From the NCBI GenBank assembly GCA_035772405.1, contig JAYKKM010000193.1, forward strand, positions 4,566,001-4,630,000: 64,000 nt of DNA. Direction: 5' to 3'. Source of the DNA: Chrysogorgia sp. JL179-B06. Its lineage: Eukaryota > Cnidaria > Anthozoa > Scleralcyonacea > Chrysogorgiidae. The translations under genes and the position numbers were made by a program. Every line of letters starts with the position of its first letter. The first letter of the stretch is position 1. Below are positions 57,183 to 64,000 of this stretch, piece after piece. Below the pieces are notes generated by a model, which saw only the letters and a list, made by a program, of their open reading frames with translations, did no database searches and was not told the origin of the DNA.

Positions 57183-57815
57183 TCAACTTGGAATATAAAG
57201 TTCATGTTTAAAAGTGGAAACAGAAGTACTATTACGAACTATCGGAGAGAGATTGTTCCAGAGAAATACAATTCTGTTGAAAAAAGAATTTCTAAAAAGA
57301 GAAGTCTTACAAGGATTGGCTTCAAGCAAGTTGTTTTGACTTGAACGAGTGCGAGACGAGCGGATAGAAGAAAAAGTAACAAAACGGGAGATATCTAGAT
57401 CGTAGAGACCTTGTCTGCACTTAAAAAAGAAGAGAAGATCCTTAATTTCAAGCCGATATGATATATATTGGTAATAAGTTAAGCTTTTTAAGATGGTCAG
57501 GGTAGGACGATTAATAATCTTGGAGTATGAATTTCGTGGCTCGTCTCTGAACACCGTCAAAAAGTGAAAGGTCACGTGACTTGTCCTGAGGAGCCCAGAT
57601 TTCACTACCGTAAGACAAGTGAGAACGGACGAGCGCTAAATAAAGTAGACGACTTCAACGGACATTTGACATTTGAGTACAATTTCTGCGAAGAAACCCA
57701 AGCATACGATTAGCTTTAGCAACACATTTAGCAATATGGGGGGACCATTTAAGGTCATTGCTGATGACCACACCCAAATCGGTTTGATTTGTTACACTTT
57801 TAACTAATTCGTTAA
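57183..57815 (-). pseudogene. LINE C-terminal fragment (third family member)
   Basis: Minus strand: DLGVVISNDLKWSPHIAKCV, ANRMLGFLRRNC, LLYLALVRSHLSYGSEIWAP and VQRRATKFIL, then LEIKDLLFFFKCRQGLYDLDI and FFNRIVFLWNNLSPIVRNS. This covers the thumb to C-terminus of a CR1/Jockey-like RT protein. It abuts the 5' end of the LINE at 54437-57182. Confidence 0.75.
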
Positions 57816-57819
57816 ATGT

Positions 57820-57910
57820 AATGTTAATGTAATGTAATAAGAATGTAGTAATATATTAAATGTAATGGTATATTGAATGTAATAATATTGAAGGTAATGG
57901 TATCCAATCT
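57820..57910. repeat. GAATGTAATGGTATATT repeat, right copy
   Basis: Shares AAATGTAATGGTATATTGAA and TTGAAGGTAATGGTATCCA with 53945-54150, suggesting the LINE cluster grew inside one repeat locus. Confidence 0.6.
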
Positions 57911-58036
57911 TCCAGTTTGGAGATATGTCCAGCATAGGCATTGGATAGCAGCTGCTTTAGATTGGTTTCCAGTTGTTGCAGGTGGTTTGTTATTATATAC
58001 TGACTATTTGATGCCTACCACCTGTGTCAGATTGTA

Positions 58037-58365
58037 GCAGGTGCTAGCAGCTGCTTACCACATGTGTAAGGTAGTTGCAAGTGGTAGACTGGTCCATGTG
58101 GTCTTAGTGTATGGGCTTGTAAGTGGTGTAAATGGTGCAATTGGTAACAGGTGCTAGCAGCTGCTTACCACCTGCGTCAGGTGGTTGCAAGTGGTAGACT
58201 GGTGCATGGGGTCTTAGTGTATGGCGTTGTAAGTGGTGTAAATGGTGCAATTGGTAGCAGGTGCTACCAGCTGCTTACCACCTGTGTCAGGTGGTTGCAG
58301 ATGGTAGACTGGTCGAAGCGGTCTTGGACTAGTATGGCGTTGTAAGTGGTGTAAATGGTATATAG
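58037..58365. repeat. 110-bp tandem repeat, three units
   Basis: Units start GCAGGTGCTAGCAGCTGCTTA at 58037, 58147 and 58257. Each contains GTGGTAGACTGGT and GTAAGTGGTGTAAATGGTGC. Related CTACCACC/GCAGCTGC words reappear at 63740-63880. Confidence 0.88.
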
Positions 58366-59033
58366 TGGTACGCAGTAAAATTATAGTCCTGGAACGAATC
58401 TAGTATTGTTCAACATGGCGTCCTTAAAGAGTGAGTTTAAAGATAGTGCTTTGCGCGCTTGTGTTTTTGTTTTCATACGAATTGATTGCAGTGCATCGCA
58501 TCGTTAGAACTATAATTTGCATGTGAACTCTAGATTTATATGGAAATGTTGAAATTGGAGTCCGATCCTGACTTCGGGGTGTTATGAAGTTAATGTTCAA
58601 GACGATTTGAACAGTTGCGGTTCGCTTGTTTGTGAACCACTGCGGGCCGCGCGCAACGCCGTTTCTGACGAACAAGCTGGCCCGGATGACTTTAGTAATT
58701 TAGTTACTGAATCTTTGCAAATTCAAATGAACAAAACATCAGAAGAAACAAAATATATTTCTTTACTAGTCACTCAAACACTTCCATTCGCAAACTTATT
58801 TGCGCTGTTTCAGCAGCATAACCCGGCCTTCCACGCTTCGGAGGCGAAGCGCTCGTAGCAGCTTCTATGTACCGAAAAGATTACTATAGTAAATGATCAA
58901 TTTTACGAAAAATATCACAATAATTGATCACTCAGGTATATTTACTTCTTAGAAAACTTGAAAATGGATAATTTATAAGGATTGATCAAATATCGACGGA
59001 TTCGTTTGTGAACTGAAATAGGCGTCCCATAAA
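58366..59033. other. Non-coding or promoter-like; possible short starts
   Basis: CAACATGGCGTCC at 58411 opens only a 30-codon frame. 58430-58475 is the inverse of 59045-59090 (AAGCGCGCAAAGCACTA shared). No complete gene is supported. Confidence 0.35.
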
Positions 59034-59315
59034 ATGGCCGTCAAGAAGAAAACAAGCGCGCAAAGCACTACCCTGACACTCACTCTTTTAAGTGATAGCA
59101 TGAAATATATATTTAGATGTTTTTTTGTTTATCAGTTGTTGGGCGCTGCGTATTTTAATGTTATTTCGTTTTGTAAATTTATTTGTAAATTTATATTCGG
59201 AGAGCGAATTGAAGAAAAAGATGTGCAACGGTTTGATTTGGAAAGCAAGAACTTCGAGTACATGTATATGGAAAACAGTTACCGTCGTTTGAGGAATTCA
59301 ACAGCCCTTGTTTAA
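59034..59315 (+). CDS. Unrecognised ORF (93 aa) with one hydrophobic segment
   Basis: ATGGCCGTCAAG opens MAVKKKTSAQSTTLTLTLL, a hydrophobic stretch around residues 30-58 (FFVYQLLGAAYFNVISF) and a charged end (GERIEEKDVQRFDLESKNFEY). It could be a membrane protein exon. No domain is recognised and no splice site is convincing. Confidence 0.2.
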   Translation: MAVKKKTSAQSTTLTLTLLSDSMKYIFRCFFVYQLLGAAYFNVISFCKFICKFIFGERIEEKDVQRFDLESKNFEYMYMENSYRRLRNSTALV

Positions 59316-59427
59316 ACTCAGATTTCCCGATCTCTGCCATTTTGGTAAGCTGGTATACCATGCCGTTCGTGGGACTTACGCGTCGGTTGTCGTTTGACAA
59401 AGTGATGCGGGAAACAGTGCAAAGTGT

Positions 59428-59652
59428 ATGATTGAGCATTATGGGTTTTACAGTGAAGGAAGTGCGCGGATGTATGATGAAACGTTTTCTAAGGAGTTTC
59501 TTCTTAGTACTGAAGACACTGCGATAGACATAAATATCCTAAAATACTACAAACAAGAATTAGTTCTGGCGGCGTTACCATTTAAGACAAAGACAGCTGT
59601 ATACAACACGTGTTTACATTGCCCGATCCTTTACGCATGGAAACATGAGTGA
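59428..59652 (+). CDS. Unrecognised ORF (74 aa)
   Basis: MIEHYGFYSEGSARMYDETF then FLLSTEDTAIDINILKYYKQE and CLHCPILYAWKHE. The composition is protein-like (acidic, with a CxxC pair). The family is unknown; it may be an exon. The minus strand overlaps a longer but less protein-like frame (59614-60021), which I do not accept. Confidence 0.2.
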   Translation: MIEHYGFYSEGSARMYDETFSKEFLLSTEDTAIDINILKYYKQELVLAALPFKTKTAVYNTCLHCPILYAWKHE

Positions 59653-59659
59653 AAATATT

Positions 59660-60079
59660 GAGGCAGCATGTATTTGCTTATACCTAGACAAGTTCGTTTG
59701 GAAAAATGGTGCAGTCAATATCAGTTTGATAACATTCTTGCAAATCTTTCTCAATTTGATACAGCTTATTTTGTGAACGTGCCATGCCTTCGAGGTTGTT
59801 CGGTTTATGCTTTTTAGTAACGCAGCAGCAAAGGACAAAGTGTTTGCGTCAAAATAAATAGCGGAATGGGTTGATGTTGATGACGCACGTTTCTTTAATA
59901 CATGAAACACGATGCTTAACCTATCAGCAATGGCAGGAAATGTCGCAAAAACAAAGAACCGGGCGTTGGGAAGCATGTTTTGTGGGTCAGGGTGGATAGC
60001 GAAAATGTTACATTTAGGCATTTTTTAAAGACAGTGTTGACAACAGTAACCTGTCATTGAGTTACATGAGTGTGTCTAA
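59660..60079. other. Non-coding
   Basis: No supported feature. Confidence 0.35.
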
Positions 60080-60330
60080 TAATTTAAACTAGGAGTTCTT
60101 ATCAGAAGTGAAATGCTGCCTCTGGACTGACAGAGTGACAGGAGCAGTTCATGGTACGAGGTTGGAGCAGTGTTCAGGATCACTGATCAGGCATACCAGC
60201 AGAATGATGCCAGAAATTTCTATAGCATATAGAGGATAAAATAGACTGTAGAATCTACACCACATATCAAGGCGATCATATAGCCTTGTAATATTAAAAT
60301 AACATACGGTAATCATATATGGCGCGTTTA
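60080..60330. repeat. Dispersed repeat, uninterrupted copy
   Basis: Matches both halves of the repeat split by the LINE at 16036-17995 (see 15985-18145). Confidence 0.65.
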
Positions 60331-61014
60331 TGTCAAAATTCAATGTTTGAACGCCATACATCTAATTCGAACAACATTTACTCGAAAGAGCAAGCCATAA
60401 ATTTTCCATGCCATCAAGCGACCCTTCTGCCAAATCGAACTTCACGTTTGTAATATTTGCTGGCATTTCAAATCAAACAAACGAACGGGAATAGGCGTTA
60501 ACTCGGACTACAGGCTACTTGGGCTTGTGTATGACTGTATGTAAAAGTACGCAGCCGGCAGCACAACGTATGAATATACCGCAATTTGAAAGGCAACGAA
60601 TGACGGAATGAGGCTATGAGCTATGTTTATATTGAAGTAAAAGCTAATATATTGTAAGCAATGATAGTATTAAATTTGGACAATTGGATATCTAAATGTA
60701 AACAATGTCGAACTGCGAACTATGTTGAACCGTGTAGCTTTGTTTTTTCAATAGAAACTAATCACTAATGTCACATCCACTTTAACTTGTGCAGCAGCTA
60801 CAGGCATGTAAAAGTACTTTTAAAATTTAAATGGAGCGCTCTGTGGAAATCCCACGCTTGACGAATGACATATCACGAATATCAAGGCATGTTCGATATT
60901 GCGCTTTTTTAAAAACAACTAAGTAAGGTAGCACAATAACGTTTACGTATATTGTAGACAGATAGAGTTGATTATTTGTCAAGAAAACGTTCGACGTATT
61001 TGGGTTAAATTACG
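60331..61014. other. Non-coding
   Basis: No gene is seen. Confidence 0.4.
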
Positions 61015-61029
61015 ATGCTGTTTTTGAAG

Positions 61030-61143
61030 ATGGCGGCCAAATTATATTTTAATTTCGTCGTCAATATGAAAGTACTGAAGCCGTCGATTAACGACGATAC
61101 AAATAAGAAACATACAGCGATTGCGTTTGTTATCGAAATATCG
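61030..61143 (+). CDS. Possible first coding exon
   Basis: GAAGATGGCGGCC gives a strong start context. The frame MAAKLYFNFVVNMKVLKPSI then NKKHTAIAFVIEIS reaches a possible donor, TCGG|GTAATC, near 61144. No acceptor exon was found. An alternative upstream ATG at 61015 gives MLFLKMAAK. Confidence 0.22.
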
Positions 61144-61249
61144 GGTAATCGGGATTCTTGTCCACAGGCTCTCAAATACTCTCGAATTTCGGCAGTTCAT
61201 AAGCAAGCGAAAACAGACAAAACAGCGGAGTCGATTTTAGTGCCGTGAA

Positions 61250-61519
61250 GCAGGGAAGCAATCTTTCTGTAGTTTGGGAAGACAGCGGAAGACAGCGCGG
61301 TGCAAATAGAACATGCGCAGTTTTCCCTAGTTTCCCTAGTAAGTGCCCCCTCGTTTCCCCCCGGAAAGTGCGTCCAGACACCTAAAGCTCGAACAAATCG
61401 AAATATTCGTCGGCTATACATAGCTCGGCAAAGAGACTGAGCACGAGTTACGCACAGGAAACCCAAGAAGTGTCAATAATAGTGTGCTGCCTGTGGGGCA
61501 AAGCCTCCCAAAATGTCCG
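61250..61519. other. Non-coding
   Basis: AGTTTCCCTAGTTTCCCTAGT is a short direct repeat near 61320. No gene is seen. Confidence 0.35.
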
Positions 61520-61544
61520 ACAAGTTTGGTTGCTAAGTAACAAA

Positions 61545-61573
61545 TTTAATTTGAAAATTTCCGACAAATTGGC

Positions 61574-61607
<34 letters not shown>

Positions 61608-61645
61608 TTTATTTGAAAATTTCCGACAAATTGGCAATTTGACGA
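61545..61645. repeat. Direct duplication flanking a TA run
   Basis: TTTGAAAATTTCCGACAAATTGGCAAT occurs at about 61550-61577 and 61612-61639 with a (TA)n tract between. A G-rich to C-rich inverted pair (GGGGGGGCGGCTGCCCCCCC) follows at 61651-61670. Confidence 0.85.
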
Positions 61646-61789
61646 AAGGTGGGGGGGCGGCTGCCCCCCCATCCCACCACAATTTCCGCCACTGCTGCCT
61701 CCCTGAGGGGAGCAATAAAGATATGTTATAATATTATAAAATAAAATATTGAAATATTTTTGTCTAAAGATAAGAGGACTTCGCAAGTT

Positions 61790-62153
61790 CCTTAATAATG
61801 CACTGTCACTGTATTCCGCAACATGTTCTGTGATGGTAACACCGAGGCACGCACGAAGTCATGACTATATTTAATGCATGGTCTTTTTATAGCGACGCAA
61901 TCAATGAAATATTGCCACAATTAAAACGCGATACCTACAAATGTCGCAGAGAAGAAACCTGTTTGGAAGCAAGCGTTGTTGTTGAATATGGATTATGAAT
62001 AGGCGGAAATGAAGAGCTTATACGCAGTACGCTAGATTTCGCCATTTTTGAAAGACACTGTTGACAACACTATGAGACCTATGACAACATTTTATTTATT
62101 GATTCATTGAGTTACTTGAGTGATATAAGATAAACATTGTTGTTGTTGTTAAT
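61790..62153. other. Non-coding
   Basis: No feature is seen. Confidence 0.35.
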
Positions 62154-62363
62154 TTAGAAGGAAACCAATTTAAATGAATTTGTAATAAAAAAAATAAAAG
62201 TAAGAATATTTGTGTATTTTAGTTTGACTCCTCGCTCTTTCGCGATAGCTTTTAGATCCTTAAGAATTTGGTAGTCGTCCTTCTCTTTTTTTGGTTTTGG
62301 TTTTCTCACTCTCTTAACTTTTGGTTTCTGAATTTTGTTGAGTGATCCTTTTGGTCGTGTCAT
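62154..62363 (-). CDS. Small basic ORF with AT-hook-like motif
   Basis: Minus strand. From the ATG at 62363 the frame reads MTRPKGSLNK, a Lys/Arg/Pro-rich linker (KPKVKRVRKPKPKKEK), then YQILKDLKAIAKERGVKLKY and a hydrophobic tail. An in-frame ATG 18 bp upstream is possible, but RPKGS near the N-terminus looks like a natural start. RP.GS resembles an AT-hook core, suggesting DNA binding. It lies about 30 bp after the end of another open frame. Family unknown. Confidence 0.35.
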   Translation of the reverse strand: MTRPKGSLNKIQKPKVKRVRKPKPKKEKDDYQILKDLKAIAKERGVKLKYTNILTFIFFITNSFKLVSF

Positions 62364-62391
62364 CTCTTTATTATAATACATTATCTTTCTT

Positions 62392-62520
62392 TTAAATTCG
62401 TTTTAGTCTCTTGTCAGCTAGGAGTTTAAGAACTCTATCCCACTCTTCTTCAAGAGTGAGCTCGGGCTCTATAGGCACTGCGACTGCGTGGCCTCTTAGT
62501 CTTATATAACTACGCAATCA
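62392..62520 (-). CDS. Partial ORF upstream of the basic ORF
   Basis: Minus strand, open from about 62520 to a TAA at 62392: RSYIRLRGHAVAVPIEPE then LTLEEEWDRVLKLLADKRLK. It is acidic and amphipathic, with no ATG in the open part, so it is a fragment or an exon. The tight spacing with the next ORF looks like a compact, virus- or transposon-like arrangement, but no family is recognised. Confidence 0.25.
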
Positions 62521-63000
62521 CATGAAGCGTAGACACAAGAATAATACGTTATAAATTTGTGTATATAAAATAGTGAGGGTTATTTTTGAGAGCGATGCCT
62601 AACGTAACCCTATACCTTACCGCTAACCGTATCCGTCTAACCTAAACTCTGTACTCCATTTCGTTATTCGGCATACTTTTACATGCACCTCCTCGAACAT
62701 CGTTTACTGTACTTGCGGTGGAATGTCACCCATTTGCGGTGGAAATGATTGCCGCAAAAGACAAGAAAAGCGTTTCATTTTCAAAATTGGCACCATTCAT
62801 CCCCATGGTCTCAATGAAAGATTTCATTCTATTGATGTTTGTGTCACTTAATCCCCATGCCGGCATGGCCCATGGGTATTTGCTTATTTCACCCCCACTT
62901 ATAACTTATAAGCATCGCTTTGTATGGTTTATTACTCATTATACTTTTATCACCTTTCCAATTACTGCTTTCACACCCGTTGTCGGTATAGCTTAAAACG
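62521..63000. other. Non-coding
   Basis: 62600-62645 has CTAACCGTATCCGTCTAACC-like sequence. An open frame at 62718-62996 has no supporting context. Confidence 0.3.
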
Positions 63001-63205
63001 CGGATGCGGACGGATGAGAATGAGACGCTAAAACGATAAAACGCGTGTTTAAACATATTTATAATTTTAGCCTCATCATATCCGCGTTTTATCCTCCATA
63101 TCTATCTGAGGCTAAAGTGCGGATATGATGATAAAACGCGTATTTAAAGATATTTATCATTCTTAGCCTCACATCCGCGTTTTATCCTCCACATGTATTT
63201 GAGGT
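63001..63205. repeat. Two-unit repeat with inverted words
   Basis: AAAACGCGTRTTTAAA.ATATTTAT and AGCCTCA...CATCCGCGTTTTATCCTCCA occur twice about 100 bp apart. GCGGATATGATGATAAAACGCG and its partial complement face each other. Confidence 0.75.
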
Positions 63206-63338
63206 ATGTATGTAAAATGTATTTGAAGAAAAATAAAGCTCTTCAAATGAGCTACAAAAAAGATCGGCCAAAATATAAAGTATTGACAGAAATAATGACT
63301 TATAGAATTGAACGACCGCACGACAAAAACATATAATC

Positions 63339-63632
63339 TTGTTTCATTGAATAGCGATATGTAATATGTTGCGTAGTTTTGAAATAAAACGAGGCAACAT
63401 AATATTGTTTCATTCAATAGCGATATGTTGCGTAGTTTTGAAATAGAACGAGGCAACAACATATCATATTGTTTCATTCAATGGCGATATGTTGCGTAGT
63501 TTTGAAATACAACGAGGCAACAACATATAATATTGTTTCATTAAATAGCGATATGTTGCGTAGTTTTGAAATAGAACGAGGCAACAACATATAATATTGT
63601 TTCATTCAATAGCGATATGTTGCACACAGAGA
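63339..63632. repeat. 64-bp tandem repeat, about 4.5 units
   Basis: Units start TTGTTTCATT at 63339, 63405, 63469, 63533 and 63597 and contain GCGATATGTTGCGTAGTTTT then GAACGAGGCAACAACATAT. The first period is 66 bp, the rest 64. Confidence 0.92.
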
Positions 63633-63739
63633 TAATGCGGTATACTTTTGTTTATACGTAATGCGGGATCTTTTTGAGAACGAGGAAATTATAAGGTATA
63701 GATCCAAAAATAATACCATTGTGCATTAAGGAACAATCG

Positions 63740-63885
63740 GACATATGATACTACCCATGTAGCAACTTGAAGCCACTATACCTGAAGCAGCTGCATGTCA
63801 ATGGTTATACCTGGGTAGCAGCGTGAAGCCACTATACCACCTGTTACCACCTGAAGCAGCTGCATACCAATGGTTATATTGGACA
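63740..63885. repeat. Short two-unit repeat
   Basis: GTAGCA.C.TGAAGCCACTATACC and CTGAAGCAGCTGCAT.CCAATGGTTATA each occur twice. The GCAGCTGC and ACCACCTG words relate it to 58037-58365. Confidence 0.7.
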
Positions 63886-64000
63886 TGTATGCCAGTTTGA
63901 TATTGGCATGAGATTAAAGACTTATTATTTTTACATTGTTGTATCAATGGAAAATACAATATCTGTCTTGAACAGTACGTCCGTTTTTCGTCGCACAATC

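Noticed and set aside
59614..60021. 135-aa minus-strand frame
   Set aside because: No recognisable domain or splice context; composition not convincing.
63339..63632. CRISPR-like array
   Set aside because: Contiguous tandem units with no unique spacers, in a eukaryotic context.

Overview
This is a repeat-dominated stretch of an animal nuclear genome. The evidence is AT-rich non-coding DNA, tRNA-derived SINEs, several LINE, Penelope-like and BEL/Pao retroelement remnants, a Helentron-type helicase, many small inverted-repeat transposons, and one pair of spliced exons coding for Ig and fibronectin type III domains. The mix recalls cnidarian or other early-branching invertebrate genomes, but that placement is an inference from general familiarity and no marker gene here fixes it. 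There are no bacterial-style operons, no CRISPR arrays and no rRNA genes.

Layout. 1-7 kb: a local duplication whose first copy carries a hAT-type insertion; an unknown broken coding stretch split by a TTAA-flanked foldback element; a heavily decayed BEL/Pao retrotransposon. 7-15 kb: a tiny foldback insertion, tRNA-derived SINEs in TA microsatellites, a long near-perfect palindrome, a Penelope 5' fragment, and a satellite rich in CGATCCGT. 14.5-18.4 kb: an integrase-like fragment, two possible exons, and a LINE inserted into an older repeat. 19-26 kb: a TATCGT hexanucleotide array, three adjacent mariner-like MITEs, LINE fragments (one split by a hAT-like MITE) and a 33-bp minisatellite. 26.3-30 kb: a Penelope-like element with RT and GIY-YIG motifs, split at its YIDD motif by a LINE on the opposite strand, next to a palindrome holding hammerhead-like motifs. 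32.8-36.2 kb: a well-formed type I hammerhead ribozyme motif, then a Helentron helicase-endonuclease ORF with one internal stop, then tandem repeats. 36.8-40 kb: a BEL/Pao copy that lacks its RT/RNase H region and has its gag N-terminus inverted.

40-49 kb: MITEs and SINEs plus the only convincing host gene, on the minus strand, seen as an Ig exon (48478-48759) and a FnIII exon (45427-45714), both of phase 1-1. 49-58 kb: a dense LINE graveyard, with two convergent elements bearing restriction-like endonucleases, a LINE split by a TA-flanked MITE, and a LINE-in-LINE insertion. 58-64 kb: tandem repeats, weak candidate first exons, and a pair of small basic ORFs.

A recurring theme is that removing an insertion with one copy of its target site restores the surrounding reading frame (at 3.4, 23.6 and 51.9 kb, and at YI|DD in the Penelope element). 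These loci are therefore datable nested insertions. The coding remnants do not form a pathway; they are independent selfish elements, and the Ig/FnIII gene is probably a cell-surface protein whose other exons lie in or beyond this window. Family names come from motif recognition by eye; no search was run.
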